From Auriscalpium vulgare (Eukaryota; Basidiomycota; Agaricomycetes; Russulales; Auriscalpiaceae): a DNA stretch of 64,000 nucleotides. Positions 47,437 to 59,870 of this stretch are shown piece after piece. The position numbers were made by a program, and so were the translations under genes. The stretch covers positions 1-64,000 of the forward strand of contig JAHBBC010000003.1 in NCBI GenBank assembly GCA_019915015.1. The letters run 5' to 3'. Position 1 is the first letter of the stretch. Each line of letters opens with the position of its first letter. Below the pieces are notes generated by a model. It saw only the letters and a program-made list of their open reading frames with translations, was not told the DNA's origin and did no database searches.

Positions 47437-48980
47437 GCAGTCCTTGACCCGAAGACCTCAAAACGCATCTTCGATCTCGCCCGCGACCAGCAGGAGGAGC
47501 TCGGCGGTCCCGACGAGGAGGACGTTATCGAGGACGAATTCACCCGCCCCAGAACCCGAGATCTCGAGCATCAAGAAGACGACGAGGACGATGATGAGTT
47601 TCAGGGCTTTTTAGATGTGGATGAGCAAGAACACGAGTTGGTGCGCATATATGTTGCGCCTTCTTCTCCGCTCCTGCTCACCACCACTTAGCAAATAGAC
47701 TCGAGCGATATCAAAGCCCTCGACTCCTTACTTCCCCCGAACGCCGGAGAGCGGAAAACCCTCGCAGACATCATCTTCGCAAAATTGGACAATCCACAGA
47801 GCCAGACGGCAATTATACGGAGCTCGGGCGAAGGTACATCTGAGTCCGCACTTTACCCCTCATCAATTTTTTTGAATTCATATATCACCCAGAACTCGGA
47901 GAAGCTCCCGATCCTGCGGATGGCCTTGATCCCAAGGTGGTCGAAGTCTATACAAAGTGGGTAAATTCCTCTCAGAATCGGATGGTCGTTCATAGGGAGG
48001 AACATCGCATCGCAGAGTCGGCCAGCTACTGCACAGCTACCGCTCAGGGCCTCTCCCCAAGCCTTTCAAAATCATTCCCTCACTTCCTGCGTGGGCACGC
48101 ATACTTGCACTCACCAAGCCAGAAAACTGGTCTCCGCAAGCTTGCCATGCTGCGACTCGCATCTTCATCTCAAATATGAAGCCGCCACAGGCGCGGGTAT
48201 TCCTAGAGGGCGTCGTCCTCGACCTCGTCCGCGAAGACATTACAAACACATCGACGAAGAAGGACAATCGTAAACTCAACGTGCATTACTATGAGGCGCT
48301 GAAACGCTCGCTGTACAAACCCGCTGCGTTCTTTAAGGGGATCATATTCCCACTGCTCGATGTGAGCGCCTTTACTGTACGCTTCTGATCGATACTCAAT
48401 ACGTGCATGAAGAATGGGTGTACACTCAAGGAGGCCGCTATCGTTGCTTCGGTGCTCGTTAAAGTGAAAGTACCCCTGCTGCATTCATCTGCTGCGCTCA
48501 TTCGGTTAGCAAGCATGGACTATACGGGTAAGCCATCCGATACACTAACAACCCCTCCCGCCGCAACTGACACATCCGTTGACAGGGCCCAACTCTCTGT
48601 TCATCCGCGTCCTTCTGGACAAGAAGCACGCGCTCCCATACAAAGTCATTGATGCCATGGTGTTCCACTTCATCAGGCTTTCTAACACCTACAAGAACAA
48701 AGAGCGCTCAAAAGACACTTTACCGGTGCTTTGGCATCAATCCCTACTTGTGTTCGTGCAGCGGTGCGTTCTCCATGAGGCTTTGGTGTGCATGCCGCAG
48801 CAATTGAAACGTGGATCACTCAGCTATGCGGAGCATTTAACTCCCGACCAAAAAGACGCCCTGCTCGATGTCGTGCGTGTACACCCGCATCCTCAGATCA
48901 GCGCGGAGGTGCGACGCGAGATTGTAAACTCCGTCGCACGCGGTGAGCAGGCCGCGCCGGATGCCATGGATCTATCATAG
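47437..48980 (+). CDS. ENP1: bystin / ENP1, 40S ribosome assembly factor, N-terminus missing
   Basis: Needed for late nuclear maturation and export of the pre-40S particle. The visible part begins AVLDPKTSKRIFDLARDQQE ELG, then an acidic stretch (HQEDDEDDDEFQGFLDVDEQ), DSSDIKALDSLLPPNAGERK TLADIIFAKLDN and SYRSGPLPKPFKIIPSLPAW ARILALTKPENWSPQACHAA TRIFISNMK. The core continues FLEGVVLDLVREDI, LNVHYYEALKRSLYKPAAFF KGIIFPLLDSGCTLKEAAIV ASVLVKVKVPLLHSSAALIR, GPNSLFIRVLLDKKHALPYK VIDAMVFHFIR and LPVLWHQSLLVFVQR|YAEH LTPDQKDALLDVVR. The usual first 70-100 residues are absent. An in-frame stop/acceptor (gcgtag) directly precedes 47437 and the divergent UXS start is only 77 bp away. Introns are typical. 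Confidence 0.9.
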
Positions 48981-49094
48981 CAGCTATACAATCATGATTG
49001 AATGCTTGGTGCCAGCATTTCATTTTGCTCCCATTCGAAATCTCCTAAGTACCTGTCTTTCATTGTGCAAGATAGCGGCTCTACGGCTCTCTAG

Positions 49095-52063
49095 TTAGTG
49101 TGGGCGCTTCTTCCTCGAGAACGCTTCGCTCTTGGGTGCAGATTGAATGGCATCGAGCACGGCATTCAACCCACCATCAGTTCTCCCGCCAGCCGTCTTG
49201 TGCGTAGATCCCGGAGGCTGCGAATCCACTTCGGTTAATGCGCCCTTCTTCACCCCCGCTCCCAAAGCTTCGTGGAAGAGCACGTCGATTTCATCTCCAC
49301 TCTTAGCGGAATCCCGTTTCCGTTTCTTCCGCATGTCCAAAGTAGAGTCAGTGGGAGGTTTTGTGTCACCATTCGTTCGCGCTGCTAGTGCTCTTGAGGC
49401 TTGTAAATTGCGCCAGTCTTCTGGACGCCGTTGTAGCAGGTGTAGGTTGAGGTTCCGCGCGAAGAATTCCCATAAAATGAGCCCGCCAAATCTGTCTCAT
49501 GTGCGATAAGCGAGCGCCCAATTTTCTCCTAAATCATGAATGTTGGTCAGTAGTGTTGACATGACGTGCAGAAGCGTGCGGACGAACCTTGAGATACGGG
49601 TCCGCAGACGCCCAACAGCGATCTCCAACACGACTGCCTATGCGATCATCTACCAGGACATGGTAGTGTCCAATCAAGGAGAGTATGAAAGCCCGTTTCG
49701 CCTTCGATGGCACAGTAGGTGACTGTAGTAGCTCATCAAGCACGCGTGAACTGGTGGGATTATGTGCCAGGGCAATGATCTCGACCACTGACATGGCTTG
49801 AATGCTATGAAAGGCATACGGGTCAGCGGAGCGCAGGGAACGATTAGCCAGTACACATTACCTACTGATCACGGCATCATTATGCGGATGAGACAGATGA
49901 AGGAGGGATTGCAGCAGGAGAGCGCCAGAGGTCTTGGATTCCAAAGAGGTGGAATCTGAAGCCTGCCGCCACTGTGAACGCTTCTTGGGCCGCTCATCGG
50001 TGGACTCGGCGACGTCCCGCGAGGTTTGCCTTCTCTCAGCCTCAACAAGCGTGTCCTTGTGTTCCTGAAGGGATTCTGCGGGTCAATTGCGGAAAACAAT
50101 CGGGTTCTAGGTGTACTCACCTGCAGAGAATAAAGCCGCAAGCCACATTGGACGACAAACTTGCGATCTTCGGGCGTATGGAGGTCGAAGGCTGTGAAGA
50201 CCGCCTGATTGCACACAAGATGTTATTAGTGAGGTATCTTACGGTGAAACCCAAGATGACCTCACCTCGCAAACATCATTCTCTTGTACGCATAAGGCAG
50301 CCGACCTATCGGCCACTGCGCGCAAAACGCCGACCCTTGAGTCTGTTCATCTCGGTTCAGCGTCGCTCGCCAAACGAATCATGAGCACCCTTACTTTGTA
50401 CCAATTTCTTCCAACTCGGCTGCAACTCTTCTAGCACTCCTGATAATTGCTGCTCGTTGACTCGTCCAATGGCCTTTGCGACCACAAAGTTTGCGACAGG
50501 GTGCAAAGCCAGCTTCGGGAGCTTTCCCTCGAAGTATGTCGACCACAATAAGACAAATATAGGCTCCGGGGCGCGGACAATCAGTGTTTCGAGAAGGTGG
50601 GAAGACGTGGGGTCACGAAACAGGGTTGCCAGGAAGTCAGATGCCTCGGGAACAGCGGAAGGATCGTTGTCTGCATACGGACTTGTCAGCACGCTGGTCA
50701 AGCGAGGCTGATAACAGTGTCACGTACGGTGCAGGGTTATCAATCCTACAAGCACACGATCCATAAGTGAGCCAGGCTCGTCCGTCAGCCCTTGGTCTGC
50801 TTCTATCTCCAATAGCATCTTCATTTGGTGGTTAGCAATAGCCAGGGTCCATCAATCTCGTGGCGCACCTGGAGAACTGGACTTGCAACCTTGTTGGCTG
50901 CCAAGGACCTGACCTCGTTCTCCCCGAGATCTTTTTGCAATACAAGCACGAGCTTTCGTGCCGCGTTGCGGAAAGCGCTTGGCTCCGCTGTTTGCTTTTC
51001 GGCCGGCGCCTTGCCCTTGCCTTCTGTATCTTGGAAAATTGATTTCAAGGGCCCTTGTTTCGTCTTCCATGCAGCACTTTTCTTAGAACGGACTGGAGCC
51101 GCAGAACTGTGCGTAGTTGTCGGAAAGGCTTGGGGAGCCAAGAGCATGAGTAGGGCTCGGAGGACGTGCGAGGCAAATTGGTCGAGGATTAGAGACGAGA
51201 ATGAGGGTGTAAGTTCCTAGATGGCTGCAGGTAAGTAGGTGCGATGAGGAACTTGCATGGGAAACGAACTTCCACTAGGTCAAGAACTAGTTGACTGAGG
51301 GTAAGGAGTTCACCCTTGTCTGAGTTCCCGTCAAAGGCCGGCATAATACCTCGAGACTACATATATGAGTAAGAACAATACCGGACAGGTCCGTTGAGTG
51401 AGGCTCACCTCCCGAGACACTGTGTCGGCTGCGACATTCAAGAGCGTCTGAACGACATGCGAAGCAAAGCGATGTTTCGCCAACTGCTCATAGCTACATG
51501 TAGTGTCAGGTATCACCGCAAACGTCGCTGCATGCCGCCATGAGACTCACCTCCCTCTCAAGCTATCCACGAATACACGGCGCACGAAGTCGTCCATTGA
51601 GTACACCATGCGCTCCAGGACGCTCGCACATTCCGGATCGGTCGAGAGCTGCCGCTCCTGCCCCACCATTTCTTGTAAAGCAGCCATAAGGAAAATCCGT
51701 CGATCTATGAAATCAAATTGAATCAAACTCATATAAAGAGGCATGAGTGGGCGACACACTTTCATTGGGGTCCACGTCCCCGCCATGTTCTCCATCGTCA
51801 GCGGCGTTCTCCTGCCAGTCTTTCAGCTGGGTATCGACGTTGCGGAAGTAGGACTTGATATCCGCATCGACATAGCCGAACGGTGCGTCTCTATCGGCTT
51901 CGTCTGCGCCTGCCTGTGCGGGGACGATCCAGGAGGGACCGCTTTGCTGGTCCTCGATCTCCTTTGGCCCTTCCTCGAGAGGCAGAGCCTCGGGCTCGTC
52001 CGCCCGCTGAGCTTGCGCAGATTTTTTATGTTTCTTGCCTCTTTTCCTGTTTTCTTTGGGCAT
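49095..52063 (-). CDS. NOP9: NOP9, pumilio-repeat nucleolar protein
   Basis: Binds the 20S pre-rRNA and is needed for 18S rRNA processing. The start at 52063 gives [20 protein letters not shown], then [20 protein letters not shown]. Pumilio-type units include [97 protein letters not shown] and [28 protein letters not shown]. The tail is basic and ends FSRKKRPH. The [13 protein letters not shown] unit and the [10 protein letters not shown] unit are characteristic of Nop9. The gene is broken by about eight introns. It is divergent from NCS6 with about 130 bp between starts. Confidence 0.92.
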
Positions 52064-52193
52064 CGTGGATGGAGTTGGAAGACATCGGAAGGCCTGGCAA
52101 GGACTCCGAGTCTGAGCCGGTCCATACGGCCCGGAGGACGATGAAAGCTTCCCTGAGGCTCATCCGGCCTCCATTGCCACGCTCACGTCCTTC

Positions 52194-53565
52194 ATGCCGT
52201 CCAAAACATGCGCACTCTGTCACTCAGCGCGACCTATATTGAAACGTCCAAAGACAGGACAGCAGATCTGCAAGGACTGTTTCTTCAAGGTCTTTGAGAC
52301 CGAGGTGCACAACACGATCACAGAGGCAAACCTCTTCAGAACTGGAGACAGAGTGGCGATAGGAGCATCCGGGGGAAAGGGTCTGTGTCGGTCTCTTTGC
52401 AGAGGGTTGGGCGCTGATGTCCTCGCGAATGATTAGACTCAACGGTCTTAGCATATGTCATGAAGACCCTGAACGAGCGCTACGACTATGGTCTCGAGCT
52501 CTTCCTCCTCTCGATTGACGAGGGAATAACGGGGTATAGGGATGATTCCCTTGAGGTGCGTTGGTTTTTCCAGCCTCTTCTGTGCACATAACCAACACCT
52601 TCCAGACCGTCAAACGGAATCAAGAACAGTATGACATGCCCCTCAAGATACTTTCTTATGACGAACTCTACGGATGGACGATGGACCGCATTGTATCAAC
52701 TATTGGCAGAAAAAACAATTGCACATTTTGCGGTGTATTCCGAAGGCAAGCATTGGATCGCGGCGCGTCAGCGCTCAATGTAGATCATATCGTAACTGGG
52801 CACAATGCGGACGATATTGCAGAGACCGTTCTAATGAACAGTGCGTCCTTCGCCTGAAGAGAATACTTCCGTACTAAGTCTTGTTCTATTCCAGTAATGC
52901 GAGGCGATATCGCACGGCTGGGCCGTTGTACTGCGATCTGCACGCAAGGGGAGGACACGATTCGGCGTTCGAAGCCATTCAAATATGCATATGAGAAGGA
53001 GATCGTAATGTTAGCCCGTGTGGTCCATCTCTTTTCTGACCTCACCACTGCGTGCTTGCCAGGTACGCGTACTTCAAGAAGCTGGACTACTTCTCGACCG
53101 AATGCATCTACTCTCCGGATGCTTACCGCGGACATGCCCGTGCATTTCTCAAAGACCTTGAAGCAGCACGGCCGAGTGCCATAATCGACATCATCCACTC
53201 AGGCGAGGCTTTTGAAGTGAAACAGGAAGTCAAGGCCACGCAGAAGTTGCAGCGTAAGTCCCCGACGTGTAAATATGTCCATAGTGCTCATTATCCTATC
53301 GAATGGCAGAGACGTGTAAGAGGTGTGGTTACATGTCTAGTAATGAATTGTGTAAAGCGTGCACTCTGCTAGAGGGCTTGGAGAGGGGTTTATCGCACGC
53401 TGTTATCGTACGTCCATGTCTCTTGCACTCTAAAGCTCTTGGCATCTAATGTGTACGTAGACTGATCGTGCTCGACAAAAGCTAGACGCAGAAGAGCCAC
53501 CATCTCAGGCCATGCGGACTATACCCTATTTCAATCTTCCCGGTGCACCAGGGGTTACAAGTTAA
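52194..53565 (+). CDS. NCS6: cytoplasmic tRNA 2-thiolation protein NCS6/CTU1
   Basis: Adenylates and thiolates U34 of tRNA-Lys, -Glu and -Gln together with Ncs2, using sulfur from Urm1. The start gives [35 protein letters not shown] with an N-terminal zinc ribbon. The PP-loop is [19 protein letters not shown], formed across an intron. Next come [40 protein letters not shown] and [16 protein letters not shown] (CxxC of the thiolase site). Then [72 protein letters not shown]. The C-terminal zinc site is [23 protein letters not shown]. The end is LPGAPGVTS. All family motifs are present. Confidence 0.95.
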
Positions 53566-53633
53566 AGCTTTGCATTATGTGGATGTGATATAGTATTGTA
53601 GGTTATCGAGTCGAGCGCCGTCCTTGCAGGCAA

Positions 53634-55137
53634 TCATGTAGCTGTAGACACTGACTTCCCGTTCGCAGTCAAGAGAGATTGATACAACCTTTCGCATCTG
53701 TTCACGAGCTTCTCGCTCTCCTCATCATGCTCTGCCCACCCAGCGACGGGGCCTACACCTACGCGACCATTGCCCCTGCGATCCGTTTCGGAATTAAATC
53801 GGACGGGCGTTACCTCCTGGCCAACGGCGGAAGCTTTGCCAATTCGACTGGTGCTTGAGGAGATGAATACAGGAATGAATACAAGCGACACGAGTGCGAG
53901 ATGGACACCCGCGGCAGCGCCATTCCAGAGAGTGATGTTGTGATGAGGAGAGCCAAGGAACCGCGCCTACATATACGCGACGAAGGAATCAACGGATGCA
54001 AGAGACAAAGCAAGCTGCGCATGCACATACCATATAGAAGACAAGCAACTTGACCCTGTGAAGGAACGGTCCAAGAAGCACTTGGTCGATCGAAGTGGAC
54101 ACAACTCCAGGATGGAAGGTGAAGTGTCTAACAGTGGGGGAAGGACTTCGCAAGGCGCGGCGGTCGAGTTCAGCACGGATGATGTCCATTTGATATTTTG
54201 ACCCTTCATATGGAAAGAGTGTCTTGGCGAGTTGCCAGTCCTCGCTGTCGTACTTGTCTGCCCTTGATTCCAGCGACGATGTCCAAATGACGCGCGCAGG
54301 AGCATGCGACGCCTTCTCAAAAGTGCCGAAAAGAGTATCCAGGGCGCGAACCTATCGCGATGATCGTTGATGCTAACTTCGACAGCGGGTGTTGGGGGCA
54401 AATCACTCACCAGGATGAAGTGTCCAAACACATTGCATTGCCAGACCCAGCCAAATCCGTCCTCACTCAGAATTCCGGGCTTCTGGAGGTTGAAGCGAGG
54501 ATTCGTAAGGGCCCCAAGGAGATCAGAGACTATTTGTCGGAAAAGAAGTGGCCAAGAGATGCGGTCAAAATTGGCGACTCCGGCATTGCAGAAGACGTGC
54601 GAGACGTATGGGTAACTGAGAGCATAATGAGTTTCGACATCAACTTGACAGGTAAGCAAAGACGTACTTTTGAGAAACGAGGGTGGAGAACTCGAAGACA
54701 CTGTGCACAGATGCCAGGTCTAAGCTATGGATGGTCACCGTCAAGTTCTTCCGGAACACCTCAACGTGCGCCGCCTCTCCCTGCTGCTTTTCCCTGGTCT
54801 TCACATCCTCCTCGAACAACCTGAGAAGCTCCGTGCGCGCAGTTTCAGCACGCTGCCTGTTCCGGCATGCCATGATCAGTGTTAGGCCCTGGCATGGATA
54901 CTCTGGCCCGCTGGCGGGCACGGAATTCGGGTCAAAGGAGACCAGACCAGTCGAGGATTCGAATAAGGGGTTTGCATCGGATGGCCGAGGTTGGGAGAGC
55001 TGGAAGAGCAGACGGCGACAGATCCCGAAGCCAACACCGCTGGAGCCGCGTTCATGAGCACAACGCGACGCGGCGCAGCGAAATTCTTACTTGTTGGCGC
55101 CCGTGACTATAACAATCGGCCGGGAGGCTGCAGCCAT
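53634..55137 (-). CDS. ERG27: 3-keto-sterol reductase ERG27
   Basis: Reduces the 3-keto group after C-4 demethylation in ergosterol synthesis at the ER and lipid droplets. The start at 55137 gives MAAASRPIVIVTGAN, splicing to NGVGFGICRRLLFQLSQPRP, so the TGxxxGxG nucleotide motif spans an intron. Then come LTLIMACRNRQRAETARTEL LRLFEE, HSLDLASVHSVFEFSTLV, YPYVSHVFCNAGVANFDRIS, WQCNVFGHFIL and RVIWTSSLESRADKYDSEDW. The catalytic pair is in YEGSKYQMDIIRAELDRRAL. Then HFTFHPGVVSTSIDQVLLGP and GSPHHNITLWNGAAAGVHLA. The C-terminus ends GKSVSTAT. The SSLES, YxGSKYQ and HPGVVxT blocks separate Erg27 from other short-chain dehydrogenases. Confidence 0.9.
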
Positions 55138-55366
55138 GGCTCGTACTGAATGAAGGATTTGCAGGGAGGTGACGGAGGAGGACAAGCAAGAGGCCGGCCT
55201 GACACTGACAGGTTTACTTAGTCGCTGACTCGAGCCGTGTCGTACGACTCGCACTGTTGAGTTGCTGTCATGGCCGCCTAGCACTACTTGGCTTGATCGC
55301 GAGCTACAGCAGAAAACAAAATATGCGAGTATTATACGCCTGACAGATGCGAGTAAATAGATGTAT

Positions 55367-57535
55367 CTAATTTGTGTCCGCCTTCTTTTTCTTCTTCTGG
55401 GAGGAGTCGCCTGCTGCTGCTGCTGCTGCTGCCGCCTTCTCCGCCTTCTTCGCCTTTTTGCGCGCCTTGCGCTCTGCATCTGTCTCCTCGACCTCCTGCA
55501 GACACACGGGTCCATGTTTGGACAATGTGCGACGGGATATTGACAGACGCACCATGGTGACATCCCCATCCCCATCATCGTTGACGGCGGCGGCGGCGCT
55601 CTCTCTCCGCTTCCGCTTCTCATTTGTACTGCCTTTGTGCTCGCTGTCCACCTCCATCGCATCCTCATCCCCTTCAGACGTGTTTACCTTTTCCTTCTCC
55701 GCTCGCCTCTTCGCTTTCTTTTCCTCCTTCGCCCGCCGCTTCTCCTCCTTCGTGTCCAGTACGGCCTGCACAGCAAGTTCCATCGGCTCGCGTTGTGTGG
55801 AAACGAGGTCGACAGCGTCAGCAGAGGCGTTGTATGTCTGTGCATTGCCCTTCATCTCGAAGCGCTCCTGTTGCTTTCCGTTTTGTGCGAACTTCCGCAC
55901 GCCGGACGCATCACCCTCGTACTCCAGAGCACGGAGTCGAGACTCGAGTTTCGCCCGGTTCTCGACGCCTATTGATGGAGCCGTAGGCTCTGACTTCCCA
56001 TCGGCGTCGGTAAGAGCATCAACGCGGACGGAAAGCGCAGTTTTCGTCGCGACCATACGTGCCATCTGGACAAAGCGTCAAGAGCACCTTCAAACGAGGG
56101 ATGAGTGCTATGCATACCTTCCCTTTCAACTTTGGTGGCGCCTGGCCAACAAGGGAGGCCTGAAGCATTCATGAGTACGTGACGTAGAGAAGAAACGCGT
56201 AACGTACATGGTAAATGAGGCCGTATTTCGGTGTGTCGTGTTTTGTCTTCAGGGCCCTAAATAGGGCTTTCTCCGCTCCCAGAATTTGAATGGTACTGGC
56301 TGGGTGCTTTGCCAAGCTCAACAAGCTGCCAGCGTGGCTGATCAGCCGAGCGCCGACCAGCTCACCAACCAGAGCCGTCAAGTTTGGAGCAATCGCGACC
56401 ATGCGATTGCGTAGGTACTCCGCGAGTTGCGTCCGGTAGGCAGCTATAGAAATAACCTGATCACAGAGGGCGTGGATATGCGCGATGTCGGAATCGGAAA
56501 TCTCAGTTCCCATGGATATCTCAGCGGCAGCTTTGAGGGTTGCCTCGAGGTCTTCTGGAAGGATAGCAGCAAAATCTGTCGAGCTCGCGTTGGTGCGGAA
56601 GCCTGAAAGGGTTCGTAGTCGTGAATAAGAAGCAGGTGGGCACATCGACGTGGACAAGGCGTACCCATGAGCTTCACCACCTTCGCATACGCGATATTGT
56701 CCGAGAGTATCTTTGCCATCTCGGGGAAGTGCCAGCCGTACCATTCCTGTTCAGTGTCACTAGACTCTCCAATTGTCGGATATCCTTAGCGTGCGTACCT
56801 TCACGCGCATGGCATAGATGTTGATTTCCTTGTCCAAGTCGTCGAGGAGGGCGATCGCTTGCACAACCATGGTGTCAACTTTATCCGGCGAGAACTTCAA
56901 CTTGAACCTGCGGGCATTCGGTGAGCTCTAATTGAGGCACAAGGGACATGGTGACGCACCGAGAGAGTGAATGGCTGAGACCCAAACTCATGGTCGCGAG
57001 ATCTTTCGGGTCCAGTCCATCCAGAAGCGCTGAGAGTTGACTACGGATCCCGCGGAAGAGGTCGAGCGAATCCGAATCGGAGACAACATTGATCCCGAGT
57101 TTTTTGTTGATAGGTCGGACTGAATGTGCAGAAACGAGGCGTAAGTCAAGTAGCGATAAGTGTGTGATGTGCGTATGCACCGAGCTTAGGGTCTACAACA
57201 AGAAGTTGCTCCTTGTTCTTCCCCTTCTCGACAATGACCTTGTTCAAGAAGTCTTTGAGGCCTTTCCCGATCTTCCCTTCTTGGATGGCGGTGATCTCCT
57301 CGACCGCGGTAGCAGTTGATGCAAACCGATGCAACGATTTCAATTTTAAACTGGATAACACCACAGCACATCAGTGGACATACAGACGTGAAAACAAGAA
57401 CCTCTTGTTGGCTCACAGTTTGTTGGCTCCTTCTGGCGTCTCAAACTCTTTGTGGAGGTCCGGACTCGTTATTTTTGCGCCATCGGTGAGCTTGAAGAGG
57501 GCAAAGCCCATCGCGGTCTCGTAGAGAACGAGCAT
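55367..57535 (-). CDS. NOP58: NOP58, box C/D snoRNP core protein
   Basis: A scaffold of box C/D snoRNPs that guide 2'-O-methylation of rRNA. The start at 57535 gives [21 protein letters not shown]-terminal exons read [39 protein letters not shown] and [20 protein letters not shown]. The coiled-coil and Nop domain follow: [92 protein letters not shown] and [40 protein letters not shown]. The C-terminus is a Lys/Glu- and Ala-rich tail with KKE/KKX repeats ending [10 protein letters not shown]. Eight or more introns. It is divergent from carboxypeptidase Y with 213 bp between starts. Confidence 0.95.
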
Positions 57536-57748
57536 TTTTGGAGAGCCAGAGACACGAGAAGGGGGTAGAGGAGGTCTTGGGCACGATGAGCCCGTACCAG
57601 TGCGAGGCCGACATGCTTTTCACTTTTCCGTCGTGGGAAGGCATCGCGGCCCGGTTTGGCAGGCCAGTCCATGGACCGCGTTCCGCACGTGAGCGTGAGC
57701 TCGTCCTTGTCGCCGTCCTTGCCGCCTCTTTCGCTCTCACCCACCACC

Positions 57749-59870
57749 ATGTTCTACTCCGGGGTGATCTTGGCCTTGGGTCTCTCATATCTTGGGGCTG
57801 CAAACGCCGGCCAGCATGTTTTCTCTCCTTCCGATGCCTTTTCCTCTCCCGATGGGCCCAGCCTCGCTAACGCGTCCGACTTCTTCCGCCTATCCTCGAT
57901 CTCCTCTCTGGACCACTTCACAGAACTTGCACACCCTTTAGTCCCCGGACACCGCTTGCGCGTTAAGAAATCTGTTTTCTGTGACCCAACTGTCAAGTAC
58001 GATCTCGTTGACCGTCGAGACACCACCATCCTGCTGATATCAGAGCAGTGTATACACGGGGTTCTTGGATGTCGACAAGGGCGCCAAGCATCTATTTTTC
58101 TACTTTTTTGAGAGCAGGAGAGATCCGGACCAAGGTGGCCACCATTTTCCTTCATTGCCCCGATGATCTGTGCTCAGGCCAGACCGGTTTCGCCGATCAT
58201 CAGACGACGTGATGATGTGGATCAATGGAGGTGTGCATCGTCAAGCTATGTATGTTGGTTGCCCTAGTAAGGGCGCGATGGAAAACGACAGGTCCGGGCT
58301 GCTCGTCCGCTATGGGTCTTCTTATGGAATTAGGTGAGCACACTGAATTTAGAGGCACACGGAATACAGCAGTAACACAGCGGCAAGGCCCATGCAATAT
58401 CCGTATGCCTGATGGTTCGCCAGTCGGGAACGGCACGCTCTGGAATCCATACTCGTGGAACAACGAAGCAAACATGTTCTTCCTTGATCAACCGTATGTG
58501 TCTTTCTTACAGTGTCGTGTTCTGTCTACTCAGTGCGCTGCTTTGTGACAGTGTCGGCGTAGGCTTCTCATATGCTGATCATGGTCTGACCGTCGAAACT
58601 ACAGAAGACGCCGCCAAAGACATCCACGCATTTCTCACTATCTTCTTCGAGAACTTCAGTCAATTCAAGGGAAGGCCTCTGCATCTCTCGGGCGAATCGT
58701 ATGGCGTAAGTACTAGTTAAACATGCTGGCATATCGCGGCTCTGACCATGTGGCTACAGGGCCGCTATTTACCTGTTTTCGCGAGCGAGATCTATGACCA
58801 AAATCGCAAAGCCCTCGCGGAGGGGCGCCAGACCATTAACTTACAAAGTGTGATCATCGGGAACGGGATCACTGACATCTCAACGTCAGCGCCACTGCTA
58901 CTGATGAGCTCCTGTGCTGATGTAGCGCTGCAGGCTGTATGAAGGGCGTTATGCTATCGAGTGTGGCACGGCTGCTCTGGATATCCCCTTTCAGACCATT
59001 GGTACTTGCGTCAGGATGAAACGAGCGGTACGGAATTCTAGTTGTCTCCTTCGGGCCAAATACTGCACTATTTGTTAGCTCCCTCGTTGCCAAGCAGCCA
59101 TGCAAAGCAGTTGCATTGATGTATTTGACGAAATGGACTGCCGTGCGGCTGTCGCCTTCTGCGACACAGAACTGAGCGCGCCGATGTTCTCTAGTGGTGA
59201 GTGTCAGTTCTAAGGGCGAGACGCGTCACTCAAATCTTTCAGGTCGCAACAACTATGACATCTCCAAGGTCAGTGGACCACCTGCTTCAGCAAACAGATC
59301 AAATATCAATCAGACAATGTTTGCTAGAGGTGCGAGGGTGGGAATTTGTGCTATCTCGAAGGCGATGCCATCGCGGAGTACTTGAGCTCGCGGGAGGTCC
59401 GCGAAACGCTGGGCGTCCAGTCCGATGAGTACTTCCAGCCCTGCGCGAGGGATGTTGGCCGCGACTTCTGGCGACGATTTGACAAGTTTGCAGTGCCGAC
59501 ACAGTACCATGTAGCGAACCTCCTCGATCGAGGGATCCGGGTTCTGATCTACGCCGGCACGTATGACTGGCAGTGCAACTGGGTGGCGAACAAGCTGTGG
59601 GTGGACAAGCTCGAATGGTCCGGGCAGGCAGGATATGCTGCAGCGGCCTGGCGCAACTGGGAGGTTGATGGCCGGACGGCGGGGGAAATCAAGGTGTGGG
59701 ACCAGCTCACGTTTGCGACCGTGAGAGGAGCGGGACATATGATAAGTGGACCCGCTGTCTCGGGTCGATGGTTGCGAGCTGACGCTGCAGATTTCGCTTA
59801 CGTCCCGCACGATAAGCCTGCCGAGAGCCTCGCTCTCATTTCGAGATGGCTGGCGAAGAAGGCGATATAG
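57749..59870 (+). CDS. vacuolar serine carboxypeptidase (carboxypeptidase Y type)
   Basis: A secretory protease that removes C-terminal residues in the vacuole. A signal peptide is clear: MFYSGVILALGLSYLGAANA. After a pro-region come YTGFLDVDKGAKHLFFYFFE SRRDPDQ, DDVMMWINGG|PGCSSAMGL LMELGPCNI and SWNNEANMFFLDQPVGVGFS YADHG. The catalytic Ser lies in LHLSGESYG|GRYLP across an intron, Asp in VLIYAGTYDWQCNWVANKLW, and His in RGAGHMVPHDKPAESL, again formed by splicing. Conserved blocks VIIGNGITDIS and YEGRYAIECGTAALD are present. The end is LALISRWLAKKAI. The many splice sites inside motifs hide the gene from simple ORF reading. Subfamily is CPY; a secreted role is possible. Confidence 0.93.

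Noticed and set aside
55405..55435. CTG/TGC microsatellite as a functional repeat
   Set aside because: It encodes the poly-Ala stretch in the NOP58 tail and needs no further explanation.
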